From: Bacteroidaceae bacterium
Lineage (GTDB): Bacteria; Bacteroidota; Bacteroidia; Bacteroidales; Bacteroidaceae
Length of the DNA: 64,000 nucleotides
Assembly: GCA_024398515.1 (NCBI GenBank)
Contig: JAKSIZ010000002.1
Coordinates: 87,333 to 151,332 of the forward strand
Direction: 5' to 3'
This document shows, piece by piece, positions 10,128-18,188 of the stretch. The position numbers were made by a program, and so were the translations under genes. The first letter of the stretch is position 1. The number at the start of each line of letters is the position of its first letter. The notes below the pieces were generated by a model, which searched no databases, was not told the origin of the DNA, and was given only the letters and a program-made list of their open reading frames with translations.

Positions 10128-10346
10128 ATGAAAAAGTTAGTATTTATGTTCGCAGCTGTTGCTGCTATTTCTTTCGCTTCTTGTGGTAATAAGACTGCTG
10201 CTACAGCTGAGGTTGCTGATTCTGATACAGTAGCTGTAGAAGAAGTTGTTGACTCTCTTGACTCAACTGTTGCTGAAGTTGCTGACTCAGCTGAAGCTGT
10301 TGTTGAAGAGGCTACAGAAGCTGTTGAAGAAGCTGTTGCTGAATAA
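10128..10346 (+). CDS. Small acidic Ala/Val/Glu-rich lipoprotein
   Basis: A 72-residue protein with a lipoprotein signal (SFASC, Cys19). The mature part is almost entirely Ala, Val, Glu, Asp, Ser and Thr in repeated AEVADS / VEEAVE-like units, and is strongly acidic. Low complexity makes homology unsafe; similar short acidic lipoproteins occur in Bacteroidales. It has its own promoter and terminator, so it is monocistronic, and its codon use is strongly biased (GCT, GTT, GAA), which hints at high expression. Function unknown. Confidence 0.75.
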   Translation: MKKLVFMFAAVAAISFASCGNKTAATAEVADSDTVAVEEVVDSLDSTVAEVADSAEAVVEEATEAVEEAVAE

Positions 10347-10372
10347 TTTTAGCATTAACTTACGAAACAAAG

Positions 10373-10404
10373 TCCGCTTGGCGATACGTCAGGCGGATTT
10401 TTTT
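10373..10404 (+). terminator. Terminator of the small lipoprotein gene
   Basis: A hairpin starting at TCCGC and ending at GCGGA (10373-10396), with inner G-U-tolerant pairing, is followed by an eight-T run. Confidence 0.8.
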
Positions 10405-10491
10405 ATGCCTATTTATTCCTCGGATAAACATATAAAAACAGTGGGGGTGATGCTTTGAATTTTATGCATCGTTATATATGCCTCAGAACAT

Positions 10492-10588
10492 CCTCTGGTG
10501 GGGGGCGAAAAAAGTTGTACAACTTTCAGTGAAAAGTTGTACAACTTTTGCGCGAAAGTTGTACAACTTTTTTCCGAGTTAAGCGTTC
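10492..10588. repeat. Triple-palindrome element B (class II)
   Basis: Three copies of AAAGTTGTACAACTTT lie at 10511-10526, 10533-10548 and 10555-10570, with 6-bp spacers (exact 22-bp period). TTTCCGAG (8 bp) and then TTAAGCGTTC (10579-10588) follow. The left flank CCTCTGGTGGGGGG is the reverse complement of the flank of element H. It lies in the gap 10347-10740, which otherwise holds a terminator and the rmlA -7 box. Confidence 0.9.
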
Positions 10589-10669
10589 GTCTCAAATCGC
10601 GATAAAAGTCGCCCTGCGAAAAACATATAAAAAAGTGGCGTAGGATTTCGCTTTGTCGAAAGAATTTCT

Positions 10670-10677
10670 TATCTTTG
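10670..10677 (+). promoter_or_regulatory. -7 box for rmlA
   Basis: TATCTTTG lies 63 bp before the rmlA ATG. Its position supports the ATG at 10741 rather than an in-frame TTG at 10687. Confidence 0.6.
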
Positions 10678-10740
10678 TAAGCACTTTTGAATAACATTTG
10701 GTCAAACATCAGAAATCGTAACCTTAAACACAGACAAAAT

Positions 10741-11655
10741 ATGAAAGGAATTGTACTTGCCGGAGGCTCCGGCACACGCCTCTACCCGATAACAAAAGGC
10801 GTCAGCAAGCAGTTGCTGCCTATCTACGACAAACCAATGGTGTATTACCCCATCAGCGTGCTCATGCTTGCCGGCATAAAGGACATACTGATTATAAGCA
10901 CTCCGCAGGACTTACCTGGCTTCCGCCGTCTGCTTGGCGACGGGTCGGACTATGGAGTGAGTTTCACCTACGCCGAGCAACCTTCGCCCGACGGACTTGC
11001 ACAGGCGTTTATCATCGGCGAAGAGTTTGTAGGCAACGACTCCGTGTGCCTCGTTCTTGGCGATAATATCTTCCACGGCGCAGGTTTCACCGGTATGCTG
11101 AAGGAGGCTGTGCGCATGGCTGATGAACAACATAAGGCAACAGTCTTCGGCTATTGGGTTAACGACCCTGAACGATATGGCGTGGCAGAGTTCGACAAGG
11201 AAGGCAACTGCCTGAGCATAGAGGAAAAACCAACGGAACCAAAGAGCAACTATGCCGTTGTGGGACTGTACTTCTACCCGAACAAGGTGGTCGATGTAGC
11301 CAAGCATATACGCCCGTCGGCACGTGGAGAACTGGAGATAACAACCGTCAACCAGCGTTTCCTCGACGATGGCGAACTGAAGGTGCAGACACTCGGACGC
11401 GGCTTTGCATGGCTCGACACGGGTACTCACGACTCACTATCAGAGGCGAGTACGTTTGTCGAAGTCATCGAAAAGCGCCAGGGATTGAAGATTGCCTGCC
11501 TCGAAGGAATAGCATATCGCAAGGGTTGGATTGACGATGAGAAGATGAAACAGCTTGCCCAACCGATGATAAAGAACCAGTATGGGCAGTATTTGCTGCA
11601 CGTTATCGACGAGAAAAAGAAGGAAATCAATAGCGATTCATTTGAGGATTTATAA
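10741..11655 (+). CDS. rmlA: Glucose-1-phosphate thymidylyltransferase
   Basis: A 304-residue nucleotidyltransferase making dTDP-glucose from dTTP and glucose-1-phosphate, the first step of dTDP-L-rhamnose synthesis. The signature GGSGTRLYP is at residues 8-16, followed by [16 protein letters not shown] and LGDNIFHG, with EEKP and the [10 protein letters not shown] region downstream, all typical of RmlA. It is followed after 26 bp by rmlD; rmlB and rmlC are not in the window. The product probably feeds capsule or O-antigen synthesis, in keeping with the neighbouring export operon. Confidence 0.95.
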   Translation: MKGIVLAGGSGTRLYPITKGVSKQLLPIYDKPMVYYPISVLMLAGIKDILIISTPQDLPGFRRLLGDGSDYGVSFTYAEQPSPDGLAQAFIIGEEFVGNDSVCLVLGDNIFHGAGFTGMLKEAVRMADEQHKATVFGYWVNDPERYGVAEFDKEGNCLSIEEKPTEPKSNYAVVGLYFYPNKVVDVAKHIRPSARGELEITTVNQRFLDDGELKVQTLGRGFAWLDTGTHDSLSEASTFVEVIEKRQGLKIACLEGIAYRKGWIDDEKMKQLAQPMIKNQYGQYLLHVIDEKKKEINSDSFEDL

Positions 11656-11681
11656 ACTTAAATCAGTTTCTTCAATAGATT

Positions 11682-12590
11682 ATGAACGTACTTGTAACTG
11701 GTGCAAACGGGCAACTCGGCAATGAAATGCGAGTGATAAACCGCGATTCTGCCGAAAGATTTGTCTATACTGACGTTAACCAGGTGGAAGGAAACGAGAC
11801 CATCCACCTCGATATAACCGACATTGATGCCGTTCGCAGCATTGTAAAGGAGAATAAAATAGACGTAATCGTGAACTGCGCAGCATACACAAACGTAGAT
11901 GCAGCCGAGGAAAACGAGCCACTTGCAGAGATGCTCAACGCCAAAGCACCGCAGAACCTTGCCGTTGTAGCAAGCGAAAACAATGCACTCTTGGTGCATG
12001 TCAGCACCGATTATGTGTTTGGCAAAGAGCCTTATAACAGACCTTGCCGCGAAGATCAGCAGGGAACTCCGACGGGTGTATATGGCATGACAAAGCTGCA
12101 TGGCGAGGAAAATATCATGGCATCAGGCTGTAAATACGTCATCATTCGCACCGCTTGGCTCTATTCTGAGTATGGAAAGAACTTCTGCAAGACGATGCTG
12201 AACCTCACTTCAAGCAAACCGCGACTGAAAGTAGTGTTCGATCAGGTGGGTACACCAACCTATGCTCTCGACCTTGCAAAGGCAATCATGGCAATCATTG
12301 CGGACTATTCGGCTGACATGAATGCTCAGTCATACGCACATACAGGCATATACCACTACTCAAATGAAGGCGTTTGCAGTTGGTTTGACTTTACAAAAAT
12401 GATAGCAGAGTACAGTGGGCAGACTGTTTGCAGCATCGAACCATGCCACAGCAACGAGTTCCCAAGTCCTGTAGTGCGGCCGTCGTATTCGGTTTTAGAC
12501 AAGACAAAGATAAAGGAAACGTTTGGCATCAGCGTTCCGTATTGGACAGATTCGCTGCGCAAATGTATTGAAAACATAAAGGGAAAATAA
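11682..12590 (+). CDS. rmlD: dTDP-4-dehydrorhamnose reductase
   Basis: A 302-residue short-chain dehydrogenase/reductase. The NAD(P)-binding GANGQLG is at residues 7-13, followed by NCAAYTNVDAAE, STDYVFG and the catalytic YGMTK motif. It reduces dTDP-4-keto-L-rhamnose in the last step of dTDP-rhamnose synthesis. It is in an operon with rmlA; the two middle genes (rmlB, rmlC) are missing from between them. Confidence 0.93.
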   Translation: MNVLVTGANGQLGNEMRVINRDSAERFVYTDVNQVEGNETIHLDITDIDAVRSIVKENKIDVIVNCAAYTNVDAAEENEPLAEMLNAKAPQNLAVVASENNALLVHVSTDYVFGKEPYNRPCREDQQGTPTGVYGMTKLHGEENIMASGCKYVIIRTAWLYSEYGKNFCKTMLNLTSSKPRLKVVFDQVGTPTYALDLAKAIMAIIADYSADMNAQSYAHTGIYHYSNEGVCSWFDFTKMIAEYSGQTVCSIEPCHSNEFPSPVVRPSYSVLDKTKIKETFGISVPYWTDSLRKCIENIKGK

Positions 12591-12614
12591 CACTATAACT
12601 GAAAAATAAGTATT

Positions 12615-13238
12615 ATGAAGAAGTTTTTATTGATGATTTTGGTAGCTATGGCAGCAACAGAATGTATGGCACAGGCAAGTGCCGGAGACTTGAACAACAA
12701 GGTGATTGAGACAATAATGCAGCGTAGATCGATACGTCAGTACACGAATAAACCAGTTGAGCGCGAGAAATTGCAGCTCGTGGCAGAGTGCGGAATCAAT
12801 GCACCAAGCGCGATGAACCGCCAGAAATGGGCTGTCCGCATTGTTGATGACCCTAAGTATATCAATGGTGCAACAGAGGTTTTGAAGAAGAAAATGCCTG
12901 AAATGGTGGCACGCGACAAGTCGTTCCGCAATATGTTTCGCAATGCTCCGGCAATAATCTGCGTTGGTATTGAAGCAAAAGAAGACGAATATTCAAAGGT
13001 TGATGCGGGTCTGATGGGCGAGAACATGATGCTTGCTGCACAGTCTTTGGGCTTGGGCACATGCTGCTTGGGCATGGCTGCGTCGCAGTTGAACACTATT
13101 CCAGAGTTGAAAGAATACTATGCCAAACTGAATTTGCCAGAGGGTTATAGGCTTATTTACGTTCTTGCAATAGGTTATCCAGACGAGAGTCCGGCTGCAA
13201 AACCGCGCGACAGGAACAAGATTCAGTTTGTGGAGTAA
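12615..13238 (+). CDS. Exported nitroreductase-family protein
   Basis: A 207-residue flavin reductase-like protein. The nitroreductase fold is shown by RRSIRQYTNKPV (start of the FMN-binding region), NAPSAMNRQKW, and GLGTCCLGMAA near the C-terminus. Unusually for the family it begins with a clear signal peptide (MKKFLLMILVAMAATECMAQA), so the enzyme is predicted to act in the periplasm or, if the Cys is lipidated, at a membrane. It lies 24 bp after rmlD and 30 bp before ispE. The substrate cannot be inferred. Confidence 0.82.
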   Translation: MKKFLLMILVAMAATECMAQASAGDLNNKVIETIMQRRSIRQYTNKPVEREKLQLVAECGINAPSAMNRQKWAVRIVDDPKYINGATEVLKKKMPEMVARDKSFRNMFRNAPAIICVGIEAKEDEYSKVDAGLMGENMMLAAQSLGLGTCCLGMAASQLNTIPELKEYYAKLNLPEGYRLIYVLAIGYPDESPAAKPRDRNKIQFVE

Positions 13239-13268
13239 CATTCCTATTATATATATAAGGTGTAGCAA

Positions 13269-14078
13269 ATGAAGATTCCTGCAAAAATAAACCTCGGACT
13301 TAACGTAGTCAGTAAGCGCGAGGATGGTTATCACGACCTTGAAACCGTCTTTTATCCAGTGCCGATTTACGACGAACTTACGCTCACGTATTCGCCGTCA
13401 AAAGGTGAAAATGGTGCGGTAGAACTCTGTCTTGATGGTATTTCTGTGCTCGGAAGGGTAGAGGATAACCTTGTTGTGAAGGCATGTAACCTGTTGAAAG
13501 CAGATTTTGCAGCGCTCAAATCGATGGACTTAAAACTTCATCTTACCAAAAACATACCGACACAGGCAGGAATGGGAGGAGGTTCGGCAGATGCTTCTTA
13601 CACCTTAATATTATTGAACAAAACGTTCAGACTCGGGCTAACTGACGCTCAACTCGAGGCATACGCATTGAGGCTTGGGGCAGATTGTCCGTTCTTCGTG
13701 AGGTCGAAACCTGCATACGCAACGGGTGTTGGCGAGGTGCTTTCGCCAATTGACATAGACCTGTCGGGCAAGTATTTGGCTGTGATTAAGCCTGAAATAG
13801 CAATATCTACACGCGAAGCATTCTCGAAAATCGTGCCTATGAAACCGCGGAAATGTTGTCGTGACATAGTGATTCAACCGATAAGAACGTGGAAGGACGA
13901 GTTGAAAAACGATTTTGAAACCTCGGCATTTGCCTTGTATCCAGAGCTTTTGAGCATAAAGCAAAGGCTTTACGACGCTGGTGCTGACTATGCAGCAATG
14001 TCGGGAAGTGGCAGTGCAATGTTTGGAATCTTTGAAGAAAAGCCCAAACTTGCCGATGCGATAGTTGTGGATTTGTAA
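13269..14078 (+). CDS. ispE: 4-diphosphocytidyl-2-C-methyl-D-erythritol kinase
   Basis: A 269-residue GHMP kinase of the MEP isoprenoid pathway, phosphorylating CDP-methylerythritol. It starts PAKINLGLNV, has the ATP-binding loop PTQAGMGGGSADAS at residues 97-110, and the C-terminal MSGSGSAMFG motif. Length is slightly short compared with ~280. The start is preceded by TATATATAAGGTGTA (13250-13264), a motif also found before fucP. The dnaB promoter begins 10 bp after its stop. Confidence 0.95.
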   Translation: MKIPAKINLGLNVVSKREDGYHDLETVFYPVPIYDELTLTYSPSKGENGAVELCLDGISVLGRVEDNLVVKACNLLKADFAALKSMDLKLHLTKNIPTQAGMGGGSADASYTLILLNKTFRLGLTDAQLEAYALRLGADCPFFVRSKPAYATGVGEVLSPIDIDLSGKYLAVIKPEIAISTREAFSKIVPMKPRKCCRDIVIQPIRTWKDELKNDFETSAFALYPELLSIKQRLYDAGADYAAMSGSGSAMFGIFEEKPKLADAIVVDL

Positions 14079-14087
14079 AACTTTTAT

Positions 14088-14095
14088 TATCTTTG
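14088..14095 (+). promoter_or_regulatory. -7 box for dnaB
   Basis: TATCTTTG, 25 bp before the ATG at 14120. It overlaps a TTG that would otherwise extend dnaB, which argues for the ATG start. Confidence 0.65.
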
Positions 14096-14119
14096 CACCC
14101 AATTCTTCAAGATAAAATC

Positions 14120-15631
14120 ATGGCAGAAACTACAAGCAGAAGCAAGAAAACAAAGGCGATGGCACCGATAAACAATGCTTATGGGCACTTGCAGCCGCAA
14201 GCATTGGATGTAGAAAAAGCGGTGCTTGGAGCATTGATGATGGACAAGGACGCATATTCTATCGTTTGCGAACTCCTTAAACCTGAGACGTTTTACGATC
14301 CAAGACATCAAAGTATCTATGCTGCAGTGGCAACACTCAGCATGGATCAGCACCCAATTGATATGCTCACAGTGGCAGAACAATTGGAAAAAGACGGTGA
14401 ACTTGATAATGTTGGTGGTCCGGTTTATCTGTCGGAACTCACGTCGGACATTGCTTCTTCGGCGCATGTTGAGTATCATGCAAAGATACTTGCACAGAAA
14501 CATCTGGCGCGTGAACTCATTTCTTTCTCAAACCGAATCGAAACAAAAGCCTTCGATGAAACGGTTGACGTGAACGATTTGATGCAAGAAGCCGAACAAG
14601 ATTTGTTTGGATTGTCGCAGACAAACATGAAGAACGACTATGCCCACATATCTTCTGCCATTATGGAAGCAGAGGATGCAATGCGGAAAGCAGCGGAGAG
14701 CAAGGGTGGTATCACTGGTTTGGCAAGTGGTTTCCATAAACTCGACGACGTGACTGCAGGTTGGCAACCGTCGGATTTGATTATCCTGGCAGGTCGTCCT
14801 GCGATGGGAAAAACCTCGTTTGCATTGTCTCTGTGCAAGAATATCGCCGTTGATTACAATGAACCTGTTGCATTCTTCTCGCTTGAAATGAGTTCAAAAC
14901 AACTCGCCAACCGCCTTATTTCGCAAGTTTGCGAGATTACTGGTCATAAGATTTTAACGGGTCAACTTGATAAATTGGAGTGGGAACGCTTTGACAAACG
15001 CGTTGGAAACTTGTTCAATGCTCCGATTTATGTTGACGACACGCCAGGTTTGTCTATCTTTGAACTCCGGACAAAAGCACGTAGATTGGTGCGTGAACAC
15101 CATGTGAAGATGATAATGATTGACTACCTTCAGCTTATGACAGGTAGCGGCAAGCATTTTGGTTCGCGTCAGGAAGAGGTTTCGAGCATCAGTCAGTCGC
15201 TTAAAGGACTTGCAAAGGAACTTGATATACCTATCTTGGCACTGTCGCAGTTGAACCGTGACGTAGAAAAACGCGACAATAAAGACGGCAAGGAAGGCAA
15301 GCGCCCACAGCTTTCTGACCTTCGTGAATCGGGTGCGATAGAGCAGGATGCCGATATGGTAATCTTCGTTCATCGCCCTGAATACTACCATATCTACCAA
15401 GATGAGAACGGAAATGATACTCATGGCAAGGCTCAAATCATCATAGCAAAGCACAGAAAGGGTGCAACAAAAGACGTGATGCTTGCATTCAAAGGCGAAT
15501 ACACAGCATTCCTGAATGAGGAAGATGGGTATGTCCCACCTACAGAAGGAGTGTATAAATCAAAGTTGGGTGACGGTGATGTTGACGAGGCTATACCTGT
15601 AGGAATGCCTTCAGACCCACCACCATTCTAA
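14120..15631 (+). CDS. dnaB: Replicative DNA helicase
   Basis: A 503-residue helicase that unwinds DNA at the replication fork. The N-terminal DnaB domain, about residues 25-125 (PQALDVEKAVLGALMMD), is followed by a RecA-type helicase domain. This has Walker A GRPAMGKTS near residue 225, FFSLEMS, the Walker B region IDYLQLM, and the SQLNRDVEKR and DLRESGAIEQDAD motifs. Its 3' end overlaps the 3' end of the convergent gene on the other strand by 4 bp. Confidence 0.96.
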   Translation: MAETTSRSKKTKAMAPINNAYGHLQPQALDVEKAVLGALMMDKDAYSIVCELLKPETFYDPRHQSIYAAVATLSMDQHPIDMLTVAEQLEKDGELDNVGGPVYLSELTSDIASSAHVEYHAKILAQKHLARELISFSNRIETKAFDETVDVNDLMQEAEQDLFGLSQTNMKNDYAHISSAIMEAEDAMRKAAESKGGITGLASGFHKLDDVTAGWQPSDLIILAGRPAMGKTSFALSLCKNIAVDYNEPVAFFSLEMSSKQLANRLISQVCEITGHKILTGQLDKLEWERFDKRVGNLFNAPIYVDDTPGLSIFELRTKARRLVREHHVKMIMIDYLQLMTGSGKHFGSRQEEVSSISQSLKGLAKELDIPILALSQLNRDVEKRDNKDGKEGKRPQLSDLRESGAIEQDADMVIFVHRPEYYHIYQDENGNDTHGKAQIIIAKHRKGATKDVMLAFKGEYTAFLNEEDGYVPPTEGVYKSKLGDGDVDEAIPVGMPSDPPPF

Positions 15632-15870
15632 AAGAACCATTTGCTGATGCGCTTGTTCCTGCGCCCCATCAGGCGGCGAACAAGCATAAAGCCATCGTAA
15701 ATCGTGAATGCATTTCCTGCGATTTGTGCCAACATCTCACCGCGGTTCGACGGTCTCTTTGAGTGAAACAGTTCGTGCCAAACCTCGGAAATCTCGGATT
15801 TATTAGTCATCAACTCCCTGTTGATGGCTTCTTTTTTTAATTTGATGTCGTATAATGTGCGATAACTCAT
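15628..15870 (-). CDS. Small conserved hypothetical protein, third gene of the YtxH/holin operon
   Basis: An 80-residue basic protein with no domain I recognise. It contains a short hydrophobic patch (IAGNAFTIYDGFMLVRRLMG) and ends in Lys-Trp-Phe-Phe. It overlaps the start of the upstream holin-like gene by 4 bp, so translation is probably coupled. It overlaps the convergent dnaB stop by 4 bp. The same three-gene order is familiar in Bacteroidales, which supports it as a real gene. Confidence 0.7.
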   Translation of the reverse strand: MSYRTLYDIKLKKEAINRELMTNKSEISEVWHELFHSKRPSNRGEMLAQIAGNAFTIYDGFMLVRRLMGRRNKRISKWFF

Positions 15871-16223
15871 ACCTTCTTATCTAAAAACAAACCAACAAGA
15901 AACCTTAGCAAAGGGCGTTCAATCCATGCCTTTTTGAATGCGATGAAAAGGATGATAAGCAATAGATAGAAACCTGAAATAATGAGATAACTGCCTGCTG
16001 CACCGATTGCTGGAGTCATCCATGATGCTGCAGCTGACGTGAGATAGAACAGGAAAACCAAGAAAAGAATAAGCAGAATAAAGGCTGTGACAAGTGCTGT
16101 AAACAACTTGACAAGCTTCTCCACGGCATCGAACTTAAGGTATTCGCCTTTAAGTTCGATAAACCGCTTGAGTTTTTCTATGAGCACTTCAATGTGCCCA
16201 ATGTTCTTCTCACTTGATAACAT
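15867..16223 (-). CDS. Phage holin-like (Phage_holin_3_6 type) membrane protein
   Basis: A 118-residue protein with two strong hydrophobic helices (about residues 45-70 and 80-100) and a charged C-terminal tail. It resembles the holin-superfamily membrane proteins that follow YtxH-domain genes in Bacteroidetes; nothing suggests a prophage here. It lies 12 bp after the YtxH gene and overlaps the next gene. An envelope-associated role is an inference. Confidence 0.72.
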   Translation of the reverse strand: MLSSEKNIGHIEVLIEKLKRFIELKGEYLKFDAVEKLVKLFTALVTAFILLILFLVFLFYLTSAAASWMTPAIGAAGSYLIISGFYLLLIILFIAFKKAWIERPLLRFLVGLFLDKKV

Positions 16224-16235
16224 TTTGCAAAGTTT

Positions 16236-16454
16236 TTATAGGTCGTCGTCCTCGACAGCCTCTTTAACATCGTCAACCAAGTCTTCCATCTCTTTGCGCG
16301 AAAGCTTGATGTTATGCTTTTTCATGAAACCGTCGATAGCATTACCGACTTTAACTCTTGTGTCAACGCCCTTTTCAGGAGCAACTAACAAACCAATCGC
16401 AGCACCGGCAACTGCGCCACCGAGGAATGCTGCAAGATAACCTAAACTTCTCAT
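16236..16454 (-). CDS. YtxH-domain protein
   Basis: A 72-residue protein with an N-terminal glycine/alanine-rich hydrophobic helix (LAAFLGGAVAGAAIGLLVAP) followed by EKGVDTRVKVG, the YtxH/gas-vesicle-type signature, and an acidic C-terminus. It is the first gene of a three-gene reverse-strand operon with a consensus promoter. The family is linked to stress in Firmicutes; function here is unknown. Confidence 0.8.
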   Translation of the reverse strand: MRSLGYLAAFLGGAVAGAAIGLLVAPEKGVDTRVKVGNAIDGFMKKHNIKLSRKEMEDLVDDVKEAVEDDDL

Positions 16455-16485
16455 ATCATTTCAATGTTTAATACGTTCAACGTGG

Positions 16486-16517
16486 CAAAAGTAAGAAAAG
16501 TTTATGAAAGAATCAAA
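16486..16517 (-). promoter_or_regulatory. Consensus promoter of the YtxH operon
   Basis: On the reverse strand, TTTG (16514-16517), 20 bp, then TACTTTTG (16486-16493): both Bacteroidetes boxes at ideal spacing. Confidence 0.78.
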
Positions 16518-16664
16518 CTTTTTGTGATAAAAAAGATGATTTGATGTGATTTTTATCGCTTTTAACAAACTTTATGCTATGTTTTGTGTGTGTTTTCAAT
16601 GTTTTTCACTAACTTCGCACCGAATAAGAGAAACAATTTTTATAATTAAATACAAATAGGAAAA

Positions 16665-17156
16665 ATGAAAAAGTACATCGTTATTTGCGCAGGTCTTTGC
16701 CTCGCATTGGGTTTTACAGGTTGTAAGTCAAGTGAAAGTGCCTACAAATTAGCTTACGATAGAGCTAAAGCACAAGAAGCTACAGTTGTTCAGGAGGTTG
16801 AACCTACAACTACAGTTGTTGCTCCAGTGCAGACAACAACAGTCGCTCCAACTGCTTCTTCTTACGACAACAACGACAATGTAAATGTTCGTCAGGAAAA
16901 ACTTTCAGTAGTTAACGGTGATGGTCTGCAGGATTTTAGCGTTGTTGTAGGCTCGTACGGACTGAAGGCAAATGCCGAAGGAATGGTTGAAAAGCTTCGT
17001 TCACAGGGTTATAAGGCACAGTTGGCTTATAATGCTGAGCGTGGAATGTACCGTGTTGTTGCTTCAACTTTCGCAAGCAAGGCCGACGCTGTTGCAAGTC
17101 GCGACAAGTTCCGCGCATACTATCCTGATGCATGGTTGCTCTATAACTTAAAGTAA
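16665..17156 (+). CDS. SPOR-domain lipoprotein
   Basis: A 163-residue lipoprotein (lipobox FTGC, Cys20) with a Thr/Val/Pro-rich linker (about 40-75). The C-terminal SPOR domain (about 88-160, FSVVVGSYGLKANAEGM through YRVVAS) typically binds denuded glycan strands at the division septum. It is upstream of ruvX and def. A poor -7 match TAACTTCG is at 16610-16617. Confidence 0.85.
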   Translation: MKKYIVICAGLCLALGFTGCKSSESAYKLAYDRAKAQEATVVQEVEPTTTVVAPVQTTTVAPTASSYDNNDNVNVRQEKLSVVNGDGLQDFSVVVGSYGLKANAEGMVEKLRSQGYKAQLAYNAERGMYRVVASTFASKADAVASRDKFRAYYPDAWLLYNLK

Positions 17157-17163
17157 ATAAGTC

Positions 17164-17586
17164 TTGGGACGCATTCTTTCTATTGATTACGGAAAGAAAC
17201 GTACAGGTTTGGCAGTTACCGATCCTCTGAAGATTATAGCCGGAGGATTGGCAACTGTCTCTACTTTTGAGTTGTTTGATTACCTGAAGTCATACGTTTC
17301 GCGTGAGTCGGTCGAACTTATTGTTGTCGGCGATCCAAAGCAAACGGATGGCACTCCGAGCGAAAACAAGGCGCGAATCGTAGAATTTGTGAACCGCTGG
17401 AAACGCAATTTCCCGCAGATTCCGGTCGTTTTTTACGACGAGCGTTTCACGTCAGTAATAGCCCATCGTGCGATGATTGATGGCGGAATGAAGAAAAAAG
17501 ACCGTCGCGACAAGGGTATTGTCGATGAAATTTCTGCCGTAATAATCCTCGAAGACTACATGCGAAGCAAGCAACTCATGCCGTAG
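17164..17586 (+). CDS. ruvX: Putative Holliday junction resolvase / pre-16S rRNA nuclease YqgF
   Basis: A 140-residue RNase H-fold protein starting at TTG. The catalytic Asp is in SIDYG (D8), followed by [15 protein letters not shown] and [13 protein letters not shown] near the C-terminus. Family members act in 16S rRNA 5' maturation and have been proposed as Holliday junction resolvases. It starts 7 bp after the SPOR gene. Confidence 0.92.
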   Translation: MGRILSIDYGKKRTGLAVTDPLKIIAGGLATVSTFELFDYLKSYVSRESVELIVVGDPKQTDGTPSENKARIVEFVNRWKRNFPQIPVVFYDERFTSVIAHRAMIDGGMKKKDRRDKGIVDEISAVIILEDYMRSKQLMP

Positions 17587-17627
17587 AAGAGATAAGAACA
17601 AGTTTTCACACGATTGATTTTTTTATT

Positions 17628-18185
17628 ATGATATTACCTATATATATATATGGTCAGCCGGTTTTGAGGAAAGTCGCAGCTGATGTTGAGCCTGACAATG
17701 CCGAGTTGAAACAGTTAATAGCCGACATGTACGAGACTCTCGACAAGTCTGGCGGCGTTGGTCTGGCGGCTCCACAAATAGGAAAAGCCATCAGAGTGGT
17801 AGTCATCGACCTCGATGCACTTGCTGAAGACTACCCAGAATATGCCGGTTTCCGTCGCACATACATCAATGCACACATCGTGGAATACGGTGACGAAAAG
17901 GATTCTTCTGACGAAGGATGCCTCAGCTTGCCTGGTTTGAGCGAGAAGGTTGTGCGCCCAACTCGCATTCGTGTACAGTATCTTGATGGCGATTTGCAGC
18001 CTCACGACGAGTGGGTAGAGGGTTATCTTGCCCGAGTGATGCAGCATGAGTTCGACCATTTGGAGGGTAAACTTTATATTGACCACATATCTCCCTTGCG
18101 CAAACAGTTGATAAAAGCCAAGCTGTCGCGCCTTCTGCGTGGGCAAGTTTCGTGCAACTACAAGTGCAAGGTCGCAAAGAAATAG
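17628..18185 (+). CDS. def: Peptide deformylase
   Basis: A 185-residue metalloenzyme that removes the formyl group from nascent proteins. All three motifs are intact: [10 protein letters not shown] (residues 43-52), EGCLSLPG with metal ligand Cys98, and QHEFDH with ligands His140 and His144 and catalytic Glu141. It sits 41 bp after ruvX and 3 bp before the TPR gene. Confidence 0.96.
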   Translation: MILPIYIYGQPVLRKVAADVEPDNAELKQLIADMYETLDKSGGVGLAAPQIGKAIRVVVIDLDALAEDYPEYAGFRRTYINAHIVEYGDEKDSSDEGCLSLPGLSEKVVRPTRIRVQYLDGDLQPHDEWVEGYLARVMQHEFDHLEGKLYIDHISPLRKQLIKAKLSRLLRGQVSCNYKCKVAKK

Positions 18186-18188
18186 ACC

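Noticed and set aside
10511-10570. Triple-palindrome element as an ordinary terminator
   Set aside because: A separate good terminator exists at 10373-10404, the stems are only 7 bp, three are present, and copies occur between divergent promoters (D, F) where no transcript ends.
10687-10740. rmlA start at TTG 10687
   Set aside because: The extra 18 residues are not part of RmlA, whose conserved start [11 protein letters not shown] begins at 10741.
14093-14119. dnaB start at TTG 14093
   Set aside because: It overlaps the TATCTTTG promoter box, so the transcript would begin after it; ATG 14120 is the right start.
15867-16223. Prophage remnant suggested by the holin-like gene
   Set aside because: No other phage gene is near; the YtxH/holin-like/hypothetical trio is a chromosomal arrangement in this group.
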